Shown here piece after piece: positions 23,807 through 31,613 of a stretch of DNA of 32,989 nt. Origin of the DNA: CAYXVF01 sp964468125. GTDB lineage: Bacteria > Myxococcota > XYA12-FULL-58-9 > CAYXVF01. Made by a program: the position numbers and the translations under genes. The DNA lies in NCBI GenBank assembly GCA_964468125.1, contig CAYXVF010000070.1, positions 1 through 32,989 on the forward strand, in the 5' to 3' direction. The notes beneath the pieces were generated by a model, which was not told the origin of the DNA, ran no database searches, and saw only the letters and a list, made by a program, of their open reading frames with translations. Within the stretch, counting starts at the first letter, position 1, and every line of letters starts with the position of its first letter.

Positions 23807-24757
23807 ATGGAAGTTCAACGGATCGATGGAGCCACCGCACGAAGCATCGGCAGCACCGGAGGCGAAATCGCCAAGCGGCGCCTCGACCCCTTCTCATCAT
23901 CGGGCTTCGACACCAGCGGGAGCCACATCGACCTCTCCGGCCTGAGAGACCAGGAAAACGAAGACGAGCTCAATCAGCTGGTCGAGACGCTCTACCCCGC
24001 TCCCGAACCGGTGATGTTCCGGACGCCGTCCGGCATTCGGGCCCAGTCCCCCGCTCTCTCCGACGCGCACCGCAAGGCGCTCGTGCAGAGCGTCGCCCAC
24101 ATGAGCGACGACCAACGGCAGCGCTACGAAACGAAGCAAAAGCGCCTCGGCGAGATGCTCTACAAGCTCGTGGAAGCGCGGCTCGAAGAGGAGAAACCCG
24201 CCGAGGAACGCATCCCCGAGATCCCCTCCTACGACTACCTCCTCCATTCGGCGGCGATGGAGCAGGCAGTGACCGACCCCTTCATCGAAAAGCTCATGGG
24301 CGAGAGTCAGCTCGACTACGAAGAGGAAGTCACCGAGCACCTCATCGGCGGCCTCTGGGGATTCGAGCAAATCATCACCGACTACGTGATGAAGATCGAC
24401 AGAGAGCAGAAAATGGCCGACGAGATCCGCGCGGACATCGCCGAGCTCCAGGATCTCTGGAACGAATGGCCCGAGAATGAGGAGACCCAACAGTTCACCT
24501 ATCACGAGGTGATCGAAGACCAACACGGCAACAAGGAGCTCGTTGAGCGCACGGTGGAGATCACCAAAGCGGAGGCACAGGAGCTCTTCCGGATGCTGGA
24601 GGAAGCGGATCGTCAACTTGCCACCTTCGGTCCCGCCGAACAGCAAGTGATCCAGGTCGTCACCCACGGCTGGCAGCAGGCGATGAACACGCTCTCAAAC
24701 GTGCTGAAGCACTACGACGAAACGCTGCGCAACATTCTGCAAAACTCTAAGGCTTGA
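23807..24757 (+). CDS. Unrecognised all-helical soluble protein
   Basis: A 316-residue protein that I do not recognise. There is no signal peptide, lipobox or membrane helix. Residues 1-60 are rich in Ser/Gly/Thr and probably disordered (MEVQRIDGATARSIGSTGG). From about 60 on it is strongly acidic and helical, with heptad-like stretches: KRLGEMLYKLVEARLEEE, TKAEAQELFRMLEEADRQL and the C-terminal LSNVLKHYDETLRNILQ. A Trp/Glu patch (LQDLWNEWPEN) follows a charged helix. The disordered start and helical rest recall secreted helical proteins or structural tip proteins, but this is only a shape argument. ATG 23807 is chosen because GAGGAGG lies 5 nt upstream; a GTG at 23771 falls within the leader palindrome. 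The end overlaps the convergent membrane-protein gene by 11 nt. Confidence 0.8.
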   Translation: MEVQRIDGATARSIGSTGGEIAKRRLDPFSSSGFDTSGSHIDLSGLRDQENEDELNQLVETLYPAPEPVMFRTPSGIRAQSPALSDAHRKALVQSVAHMSDDQRQRYETKQKRLGEMLYKLVEARLEEEKPAEERIPEIPSYDYLLHSAAMEQAVTDPFIEKLMGESQLDYEEEVTEHLIGGLWGFEQIITDYVMKIDREQKMADEIRADIAELQDLWNEWPENEETQQFTYHEVIEDQHGNKELVERTVEITKAEAQELFRMLEEADRQLATFGPAEQQVIQVVTHGWQQAMNTLSNVLKHYDETLRNILQNSKA

Positions 24758-25130
24758 GCGGATAGACGTAGACGATTCCTACGGCGAGCAGGACGAGGAA
24801 CGTCACGCCACTCAATCCCTGACTGCCCCACTGCGCTTCGTAGAGAAGCATGTGGCGTAGCCCCGTGGCGGCGAGCATCAGCACGACTGCGATTCCCAGG
24901 CGGTGGCGCATGCCTTTGCGCAGCTCTGGGTAGCGCCGGAGTACGACTGCCGGGAGCAGCCCCCCGAGCGCGGAGAGCGCGAGCGACAGGGGAAGCTCGC
25001 TCCCCGGTGGCTGACCGTTGAAATGCGCGAGAAGCGGCCCGGCGTAGAAAGCCAGGGTCGCGATGATCACCGCGGTCCCGAGTCGTCCAGTACTCAGAGT
25101 CGGTCGATTGGATTGCGGCGCCTCGTCCAC
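24747..25130 (-). CDS. Small four-helix membrane protein of unknown function
   Basis: A 127-residue protein with four hydrophobic segments: LGTAVIIATLAFYAGPLL, LPLSLALSALGGLLPAVVL, GIAVVLMLAATGLRHMLLY and VTFLVLLAVGIVYVYPL. The N terminus is polar and the protein ends right after the last helix. I recognise no named family. The chosen start is GTG at 25130, which overlaps the prfC stop codon as TAGTG, a classic re-initiation junction. A longer reading to 25271 would run inside prfC in another frame and gives an Arg-rich shadow, so it is rejected. The gene is the last of the DksA-like - prfC - membrane-protein run. Confidence 0.68.
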   Translation of the reverse strand: MDEAPQSNRPTLSTGRLGTAVIIATLAFYAGPLLAHFNGQPPGSELPLSLALSALGGLLPAVVLRRYPELRKGMRHRLGIAVVLMLAATGLRHMLLYEAQWGSQGLSGVTFLVLLAVGIVYVYPLKP

Positions 25131-26755
25131 TACAGCGGCTCGATGTCGTAGAGTTCGAGACCCGGCGCGTTTTCGAGGGCGAACTTGATCGCGTAGTTGT
25201 TGTCCACCAGCAGCACCGGGGACATGTTCCGGTCGTAAACCAGCCGATAGTCGCGACGCTTCTCGAGCCACTCGAGGGCCTTCGGATCACCCCCGACCCA
25301 ACGCGCCGACTTCATCGGCACCGACTCGAATCTCGCCTTTACGTTGTATTCGTTCTTCAGGCGTTCCTTGAGGACCTCGAACTGCAGGATACCGACGGCG
25401 CCGAGGTAGGGGTTTTGACGGTCGTCCTTCGAGCGGTAAAACAACTGAATGACGCCTTCGTGGGAGAGCTGCTCGAGGCCGGTGTCTAGGGCTTTGCGTT
25501 TGAGTGGGTCCTCGAGCAAGAGCTGCCCAAAGAACTCAGGGGCAAAGCGCGGAATGCCGCCAAACTTGAGCGGCTTGCCCGCGGCCAAGGTGTCCCCGAC
25601 CCGCAGCTTTCCACTGTCGTGGAGCCCGACGATGTCCCCGGGAAACGCGGTTTCCACGATGGAGCGCTCCTGCGCCAGAAACGAGTGGGGCTTGGCCATC
25701 CGCAGGGTTTCGCCGGAACGCCCAATCGTCACCTGCATTCCTCGCTCGAAACGCCCGCTCACCACCCGCATGAAGGCGATGCGGTCCCGGTGTTTTGGGT
25801 TCATGTTCGCTTGGATCTTAAAGATGAATCCGGTGAAGCGGTCATCCGTAGGCTCGACGTGGACCTCTGCACTCTCCTCCACCCCGCCGGGTTTCTGAAT
25901 CTGCTCCTGCCCATCCCGCGACATCGGCGGCGCCGCCTTGCGGGCCATGTACTCCAGGAGAAACTCGACCCCGAAGTTGGTCATCGCCGATCCCCAGAAG
26001 ACAGGGCTGAGCTTGCCGCTGTAAAACGCTTCGTCGGTGTAGGAGTCGCCGGCCATCTCGACCAGCTCGAGCTCTTCGTTGGTCTTTTCGAAGAGGTAGT
26101 CCCCCACGAGATCGCGCGCCTCTTCCCAGGGGCGACGCTCCACCTGGAGCACTTCGGTGCCGTGCTTTTCGGCGTTGAAGACCGCCACTTCCCGGGTTCG
26201 CAGGTCAACCACGCCCCTGAAGTCACGCCCCATACCGACCGGCCAATTCAGTGGCGCCACCTCGAGGTCGAGCTGATTGCTCACGTCGTCGAGGAGCTCG
26301 AGGGGCTCGAGCCCCGCCCGGTCGAGCTTGTTCATGAAGGTGACCACGGGCAGCTTGCGCATCCGACAGACCTCGAACAGGCGCAGGGTCCGGGGCTCGA
26401 CGCCCTTCGAGTGGTCCATCAGCATCACCGCCGAGTCGACGGCGGCCAGAGTTCGGTAGGTGTCCTCGGAGAAGTCCGCGTGACCCGGGGTATCGAGGAG
26501 GTTCAGTGCATTGCCGAGGTGCTCGAACTGCAGGACCGAGGAGGTGATGGAGATCCCGCGCTCCTGCTCCATCTTCATCCAGTCCGATACCGCGTGTCGG
26601 CTCGCTTTGCGCGCCTTCACGGAGCCCGCGAGGTGGATCGCGTTGGCGTAGAGAAGGAGCTTCTCGGTGAGGGTCGTCTTACCGGCGTCCGGGTGCGAAA
26701 TGATGGCGAAGGTGCGGCGTCGAAGCGCCTCGGCAGCCACGTTCATGGCGCCCAT
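25130..26755 (-). CDS. prfC: Peptide chain release factor 3
   Basis: A 541-residue translational GTPase of RF3 length (E. coli 529). G1 is SHPDAGKTT, switch II is DTPGHADFSEDTYRTL, and the nucleotide-specific NKLD reads FMNKLDRAG. The segment KARKASRHAVSDWMKMEQE and GISITSSVLQF are diagnostic of RF3. The downstream region with PQVLQFEVL-like wording appears as AVGILQFEVLKERLKNEY. It removes RF1/RF2 from the ribosome after peptide release. Two close start codons exist, 26755 and 26746; the first is kept. The gene begins 30 nt after the DksA-type gene and ends overlapping the small membrane-protein gene. Confidence 0.96.
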   Translation of the reverse strand: MGAMNVAAEALRRRTFAIISHPDAGKTTLTEKLLLYANAIHLAGSVKARKASRHAVSDWMKMEQERGISITSSVLQFEHLGNALNLLDTPGHADFSEDTYRTLAAVDSAVMLMDHSKGVEPRTLRLFEVCRMRKLPVVTFMNKLDRAGLEPLELLDDVSNQLDLEVAPLNWPVGMGRDFRGVVDLRTREVAVFNAEKHGTEVLQVERRPWEEARDLVGDYLFEKTNEELELVEMAGDSYTDEAFYSGKLSPVFWGSAMTNFGVEFLLEYMARKAAPPMSRDGQEQIQKPGGVEESAEVHVEPTDDRFTGFIFKIQANMNPKHRDRIAFMRVVSGRFERGMQVTIGRSGETLRMAKPHSFLAQERSIVETAFPGDIVGLHDSGKLRVGDTLAAGKPLKFGGIPRFAPEFFGQLLLEDPLKRKALDTGLEQLSHEGVIQLFYRSKDDRQNPYLGAVGILQFEVLKERLKNEYNVKARFESVPMKSARWVGGDPKALEWLEKRRDYRLVYDRNMSPVLLVDNNYAIKFALENAPGLELYDIEPL

Positions 26756-26785
26756 TCATCTGAAATGACCCGAGTTTGCAAGGGC

Positions 26786-27223
26786 TCAGCCGGCAGACCC
26801 CGGCGCACGCCGCTTGCGGGGGGGAACCTCGTGATGGCCGTGGCGTTCTTCCTCGAGCTCCCGCTGGCAGGCGATGCAGAGCCGAACCTCCGGGTGCGCT
26901 TTGAGGCGCAGAAATGCGATCGGCTCTTCGCAGCTCGCGCACGTGCCGTATTCGTCACGATCCATGCGGTTGAGTGCGGCCTTCACCAAGCGCAGGCGCA
27001 TCTCGGCGTCGCGGAGGTGGGATTCGGTCATCTTCTGGACCTGGATCGCGTCGATGCGCGAGAGCCGTCCCATCTTCGATGGGTCGAGCTCGACCGGCCC
27101 CGCCGATCCCTTGCTCTGCGCGAGAAACGCGCTGAGCGCGTCACGGAGCGCGTGTAGATCATCGCGAAGCTCCTCGCGCTGAGCCTCTGTGATCTCTTCG
27201 GGGACTTCGGGTGACACGTCCAT
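26786..27223 (-). CDS. DksA/TraR-type zinc-finger protein
   Basis: A 145-residue regulator. The C4 zinc finger is complete: Cys95-x2-Cys98 (TCASCEEPIAF) and Cys116-x2-Cys119 (LCIACQRELEEE), spaced by 17 residues as in DksA. A helical, acidic coiled-coil region precedes the finger (residues about 10-90), with AQREELRDDLHALRDAL and EMRLRLVKAALNRMD. Family members bind the RNA polymerase secondary channel with ppGpp or act on their own. The C-terminal tail is basic and His-rich. ATG 27223 is preferred over upstream in-frame starts, which add unusual residues. It forms a minus-strand unit with prfC. Confidence 0.9.
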   Translation of the reverse strand: MDVSPEVPEEITEAQREELRDDLHALRDALSAFLAQSKGSAGPVELDPSKMGRLSRIDAIQVQKMTESHLRDAEMRLRLVKAALNRMDRDEYGTCASCEEPIAFLRLKAHPEVRLCIACQRELEEERHGHHEVPPRKRRAPGSAG

Positions 27224-27399
27224 GACCACAAGATAGGCCGAAAGCCCGCCAATTGGCCAGGAGGCCTCCATGACGCAACGCAGCAATCGATCGTCGCGTT
27301 GCCGCGCGGCCCGGCAGATCCTTGGAACGCCGCAACGGCTCGGATATGACAGAATCGGAGTTGCTACCGAAAACCCCGCAGCCCCGCGAGGTGTTGGTC

Positions 27400-28407
27400 A
27401 TGCGCCATTCTCAGATCGTCGCCACCGGCGTCCACGTTCCGGAACGTGAAGTCCCCAACGCAGAGCTTCACGAACGCTTCCGCGAGAAGCACCCGGAGTT
27501 TGTCGAGAAGATCGAAAAGTCGAGCGGGATTCGGACCCGCTGGTACGCGCCCGATGATTGGGCCACGAGCGACCTCGCCACCCGTGCGGGACAGGCAGCG
27601 CTGGACCGCGCGGGTGTCGCCCCAGAGGAAGTCGACCTGATCATTTTGGGCACGGACTCGCCCGATTACATCACGCCGTCCACCTCCGTGGTCGTGCAAG
27701 ACAAGCTCGGTGCGAAAAACGCCGGCACCTTTGACGTCGGCTGTGCCTGTGCCTCCTTCCCCACCGCGCTCGCAAACGCCGCCGGACTCATCGCCGTCAA
27801 CGGACACCTGAAGAACGTGCTCGTCATCGGCGCGTACATGATGCGAAAACTCGCCGACCCCAATGACCCGATGTCGTTCTTCTACGGCGACGGAGCCGGC
27901 GCGGCGCTCGTGCAGCAATCCGAAGAGGCTGGATTCATCGGCTCCGCCTATCGCGCGGACGGATCCTTCGCCAAGGACTGGGCGATACTCAGTGGCGGCA
28001 CTGCCGAGCCGGTGAGTCACGAATCCATCGATGCGGGCCGAACGATCGTCCACATGTACGAAAAGTACCCGCCCGCGATCAACGACGACGGTTGGCCCGC
28101 CGTGACCCGCGCCCTCGCGGACCAAAACGGCTTTGCCGTTCGCGACATCGATTCGTTCATCTTCACGCAGGTCCGCAAGCGCCAGATCGAAAAAGCCATG
28201 GATGCCCTGGAGCAACCGCTGGAGAAGGCGCACATGGTCATGGGCAAGTGGGGCTACACGGGCTCCGCCTGCATCCCGATGGCGCTCCACGACGCCATCG
28301 AAACCGGACACGCGAAACCCGGCGACCTCGTCGTCCTCGTCGGCAGCGGCGTCGGCTACAACCAGGCGGGAGCCGCAATCCGACTGACGGAAGCACTCAA
28401 GCGGTAG
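27400..28407 (+). CDS. KAS III-like 3-oxoacyl-ACP synthase with non-canonical active site
   Basis: A 335-residue thiolase-fold protein resembling FabH. It opens MRHSQIVATGVHVPER. The nucleophile is Cys117 in DVGCACASFPTALAN, matching the AACSGF region of FabH. The usual His (HQAN) is replaced: the aligned segment reads IFTQVRKRQI with Thr256. The usual Asn (GNTSAAS) is also replaced: it reads KWGYTGSACIP with Tyr286. Both changes look like family traits, not errors, because the surroundings are intact; His278 in KAHMVMGKW is a possible alternative base. The enzyme may therefore be an acyltransferase or unusual condensing enzyme rather than a decarboxylating synthase. ATG 27400 fits the family start and follows GAGGTG; an ATG at 27346 is possible. 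No ACP or other fatty-acid gene is adjacent. Confidence 0.87.
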   Translation: MRHSQIVATGVHVPEREVPNAELHERFREKHPEFVEKIEKSSGIRTRWYAPDDWATSDLATRAGQAALDRAGVAPEEVDLIILGTDSPDYITPSTSVVVQDKLGAKNAGTFDVGCACASFPTALANAAGLIAVNGHLKNVLVIGAYMMRKLADPNDPMSFFYGDGAGAALVQQSEEAGFIGSAYRADGSFAKDWAILSGGTAEPVSHESIDAGRTIVHMYEKYPPAINDDGWPAVTRALADQNGFAVRDIDSFIFTQVRKRQIEKAMDALEQPLEKAHMVMGKWGYTGSACIPMALHDAIETGHAKPGDLVVLVGSGVGYNQAGAAIRLTEALKR

Positions 28408-28448
28408 AGCTTCGAGTCACCGGTCCCCCGGCCCCGGTCCTCACCGCT

Positions 28449-29317
28449 TTAACTCCCGTGCTCCCGGCGGGCCGGCGGGCCCGGCGGCCGAACCTGCAGC
28501 ATCCAATCGACCGTGTCGTTCGGCGACCAGCGCTGACCGTCCCACTCGGTCCGCAACGATGAAGCGGTGAGCTCGAGACGCTCGCCCTCGCACCAGCTCT
28601 GAAGCCACTCCCCGGCGCGGGCGAGACGGTCCGGGCTTTCCGTCCCAGCTCGAGCAGCTCCCCTCTAGTCCCGGACACCACGGACTGATGCTCGAAGGAC
28701 GGGACGGGTGGGTCGACGGGTACGATTTCGTCGCGGGAACGTGCCGGGTGTGCGGGCCGCGCGGCCGCTTCCGTGTGCGGGCGTTCGTTGGAGCGGCTTG
28801 CTTCACGGGAACGCGGCGGAAATTGAATGGCTTCGAGAGCGCGCTCGATCTTCGCGCCGTCTTCGGGTGCAAAGCGTCCGCGAATCACCAGCATTCCGTC
28901 ATCATCCCAGTAGACGTTCAGGCTCCGCGCTTCGTGTCGAGCGTTTGCGTTTGCGATCGCCTCACTGCGCAAACCCTTGCGATAGCGACGCACCGTCGCC
29001 TCGAGCTGCGCCGCGGTCCCACAGAGGGCGATCTCGAGGAGGGTCTGTTCCGTCTTACGGTTTGCCACGCGTGTGATGGCACGCACCTTTGAGTAGCTGA
29101 TGCGTGCCTCTCGAAATGCGTCGTCAATCAGGGGCAGCTCGGCGAGCGCGCGGGCGACCCGTATCTTCTCACGGGCTGAATTCATGTTGAGCCCCGCGTG
29201 ATAGGACAACCAGTGCGCGCAGGAGCAAAACCCCGGTTCCATCCATTCCCCGCGCCGTTCGAGCTCGCGCAACAACGTGACCATGCGATGGGTCGCCGCG
29301 GTGATGCGGGCCGCCAA
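28449..29317 (-). pseudogene. DUF222/HNH (13E12-type) nuclease gene, decayed
   Basis: The N-terminal DUF222 domain is recognisable: CSCAHWLSYHAGLNMNSARE, then KIRVARALAELPLIDDAF, ISYSKVRAITRVANRKTE and LNVYWDDDGMLVIRGRFAPE. The region that should lead into the HNH nuclease is reduced to LLELGRKARTVSPA, normally followed by the RDxGCRFPGC and HHIxHW motifs, which are absent. After that point the natural C terminus continues in a different frame (EWLQSWCEGERLELT ... DGQRWSPNDTVDWMLQV) and stops at 28449. Residues about 170-215 also seem shortened compared with the family. The reading begins with TTG; the usual N-terminal residues may be missing too. The nuclease should be inactive. Confidence 0.72.
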
Positions 29318-29349
29318 GGGCGGCAGACAGGTCGAGATCCCGCGCGGGA

Positions 29350-29730
29350 CTAGAGGTGAACGCGAGCGCTTGCGGGAGGCACTGGGCAGCTCACTTCGGT
29401 GATCGTGGGCGCGCCGGGAGCCGGTGTAGGCACAGGCGCGAGCTCGGGCTCGTAGCCGTCGGGAACGAGCGACGGTTCTTCGTATTCAACCCGAGTCCGG
29501 TCGTCGCTCCGATCACACCGGTCGTCGAGGGGTGTTTTCGCGACGGTCGCGTCTTGGGGCCCGACCATGGCGGTGGGCGACGGCATCGATCCGCGATCCA
29601 TCTGCGCCGGAATCGGCTGAACCTTGAGCGCGTGAAAGATGAAAAGCGCGTTCAAACCCAAGGAGACCGCGAGGACCGCGTGGTTGACCCATGAGGTGCT
29701 ACGGGGGGGCTCGTCGAGATACTTCAGCAT
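29350..29730 (-). CDS. Small single-pass membrane protein, Pro-rich tail
   Basis: A 126-residue protein not recognised. Residues about 15-37 form one membrane helix (NHAVLAVSLGLNALFIFHAL). The rest is a polar, Asp/Pro-rich tail with PTPAPGAPTITEVSCP near the end. The segment CDRSDDRTRVEYEEPS is charged. ATG 29730 is chosen because AGGAG lies 8 nt upstream; an earlier ATG at 29763 is possible. No partner gene is obvious; the decayed DUF222 gene follows after a 32-nt gap. Confidence 0.65.
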   Translation of the reverse strand: MLKYLDEPPRSTSWVNHAVLAVSLGLNALFIFHALKVQPIPAQMDRGSMPSPTAMVGPQDATVAKTPLDDRCDRSDDRTRVEYEEPSLVPDGYEPELAPVPTPAPGAPTITEVSCPVPPASARVHL

Positions 29731-30162
29731 CGTGCTTCTCCTCGATTGCAGGGGCTCGAACATCTCGGTGTTTCGGAATGCAGACGCCGTGCCAGCACGA
29801 GCTATTCGCTGGTTGCAGCAGGATGCCCATGATTTCGGCCGATTCTCGGCCGCGCCGGAGAGACTAAGACCACCAGTCGTGTATTCGTAGCGTCAGAATC
29901 TCCGACTGATAGATTGGCGAGGCGGGTTTTGCGCCGTGCCGCAGAACGTGAACCGGGAGGCGACGTGCCAAAACGACACTGTCTCGTGCATCGTGCTCCA
30001 CTGCGAAACTCGATCGCGTTTCAACCCGCACCCGTTCGCGACTGTCTCCGAAGGCTTGCAACTCCTCGCAAATTCGGGTCTAGACGGCTCAACACATAGT
30101 TTGGCGTTCCGCACAAAGACCACGCAGCCCCACAGACCGCGACGCCAAGGGAGGTAGACACC
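29731..30162. other. Intergenic region (432 nt) with inverted repeats, no gene seen
   Basis: This divergent gap holds no convincing coding sequence; short open frames on both strands look unlike proteins. It contains a perfect 7-bp hairpin with 3-nt loop (CGGCCGA 29836-29842, TCGGCCG 29846-29852). It also has an imperfect 15-nt palindrome, ACGACACTGTCTCGT (29973-29987), about 175 nt upstream of the lipase start. A strong Shine-Dalgarno AAGGGAGGT (30147-30155) precedes that gene. A promoter is expected here but none is clear. Confidence 0.5.
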
Positions 30163-31533
30163 ATGAAGTGTAAGCTGATGCTCCTCGTCGGAGCGACCGC
30201 AATGGCCCTCTCGCTCACCGCCTGCGGCGATGACGACGAGAACGGCGACGCCAACGGGAATGGTAATGGTAATGGTAATGGCAACAACAACCTCACCGGT
30301 TGCGCTGCCGTGATGGCTGAGAAGACCGAGCGCCTGTCAAATGAGATTGCAGCGCAGTCCGTCGAAGACGCTACAGAAATGGTACGGACCGGTGGAGACC
30401 AGAATACCGAGGCGGACTATGCGGGGCGGTATCGCGACGACTTGGCAAACCACCCGGGTTGCCTGCCCCGCGCTGCCTACGGGGCCAACACGTCGGAGCC
30501 TTTCTCATCCGACAATGAAGCCACTGTCCCTAGCGGCTCACCCGCCAACATTCCTGGGTACGACTGCGCCGCCAAAGAGTACGACCAACCGAGCGAAGAT
30601 ACTTCACTCCCGATCGTCATCCTCGTTCATGGCAATTCATCCGGGGTCACCTCGTTTGAGGAGTATGCCCTCTCCTCGATCGCGGGCACGAGCATTTCCA
30701 CGAGCGGCGGGTTCGATTTCACGGTAGACAGCACTACTCGCGAACAGCTCGCAACCAAACTCATCGGCGAAGGATTCCGTGTAATTGGCTTTGATGCTCG
30801 CGTCGACCTCGTGGCGACTCTGAGTGACTACAGCCCAGACGCCAGTACCGGGAATCCGTTCTTGAACATCGACCACGGCTGGGCTGTCCCCATGCTGCAG
30901 AGCTTGATCAAGGCTGTAATCACCAACAACCCGACGCGACAGGTCTCCCTCGTTGGACACTCCCTTGGAGTGACGGTAATCCGAGACGCGCTCCGCCGGC
31001 TCTATATTGAATCGCGTGATGATGTAGCTGGTGCGGTCAATCCGTTTGAATCGGTCAAGGATGTGGTGCTTCTCTCTGGCGCGAATCATGGCGTGTCCAC
31101 TGGCGCTGTCTTCTGCAGTACCTTCACGGGGATCATGCGGGGGACCATCACCTGCGAGATGGGTGACCGTGATGCCTTCGTGAGAACCTATTTCTCAGGT
31201 CCGCTGAATGGCCCCGAGGACGTCTTCTCAACTCCTTGCGCTGATGGAGACTTCGCATTTGGTGATACTGACGCGTGTGCCGGGAACACGGTGGAATACA
31301 CGACTGTGACCATGGAAGACTTGCCAGATGGTTCGTTTCAAGATGAGTTCGTGTCAGAGGACAGCTCGAGTCTCCGTAATGGTGAGTGTGTAGACAACGA
31401 GTTCGTCTCTCTCAACGACTTCGACTCCTCGGGCTACTTCTTCACAGGCGCGAACGGATTCCTCGCCAATCATTTCGGTGCAGCGCGATCGAATGCGGGA
31501 ATCGACCTGGTGGTAGCGAAGCTGACGGATTGA
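30163..31533 (+). CDS. Lipase-like alpha/beta-hydrolase lipoprotein
   Basis: A 456-residue secreted hydrolase. MKCKLMLLVGATAMALSLTAC is a canonical lipobox (LTAC), followed by an acidic leader and an Asn-Gly repeat. The hydrolase core shows the oxyanion segment VILVHGNSSGVTSF and the nucleophile elbow LVGHSLGVTVIRDAL (GHSLG). LLSGANHGVSTGAVFC and the late GANGFLANHFGAARSNAG (probable catalytic His) follow. Several cysteines suggest disulfides, as in exported enzymes. It should cleave lipids or esters outside the inner membrane. GGGAGGT sits 7 nt upstream of the ATG. Base composition is clearly lower in GC than the left part of the window, as in the next gene. Confidence 0.9.
   Translation: MKCKLMLLVGATAMALSLTACGDDDENGDANGNGNGNGNGNNNLTGCAAVMAEKTERLSNEIAAQSVEDATEMVRTGGDQNTEADYAGRYRDDLANHPGCLPRAAYGANTSEPFSSDNEATVPSGSPANIPGYDCAAKEYDQPSEDTSLPIVILVHGNSSGVTSFEEYALSSIAGTSISTSGGFDFTVDSTTREQLATKLIGEGFRVIGFDARVDLVATLSDYSPDASTGNPFLNIDHGWAVPMLQSLIKAVITNNPTRQVSLVGHSLGVTVIRDALRRLYIESRDDVAGAVNPFESVKDVVLLSGANHGVSTGAVFCSTFTGIMRGTITCEMGDRDAFVRTYFSGPLNGPEDVFSTPCADGDFAFGDTDACAGNTVEYTTVTMEDLPDGSFQDEFVSEDSSSLRNGECVDNEFVSLNDFDSSGYFFTGANGFLANHFGAARSNAGIDLVVAKLTD
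30259..30282 (+). repeat. AATGGT hexanucleotide repeat within the lipase gene
   Basis: Three perfect AATGGT units and a fourth ending AATGGC follow AACGGG. They encode alternating Asn-Gly behind the lipidated cysteine. Unit gain or loss stays in frame, so only linker length would vary. Confidence 0.85.
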
Positions 31534-31613
31534 CAACCAGCGAACGTGAAATCACTTCGGCGGTCTCGGCTCCAAGGCCGAGGCCGCTCGCTCCGAAAAG
31601 CGGGATAAACGGC

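Noticed and set aside
25619..27157. A 512-codon open frame antisense to prfC and the DksA-type gene
   Set aside because: Both sense genes are unmistakable by motif; the antisense protein has no domain and spans two unrelated genes.
29893..30123. A 76-codon minus-strand frame in the gap before the lipase
   Set aside because: The translation has no recognisable domain and no Shine-Dalgarno; overlapping frames on the other strand are equally open.
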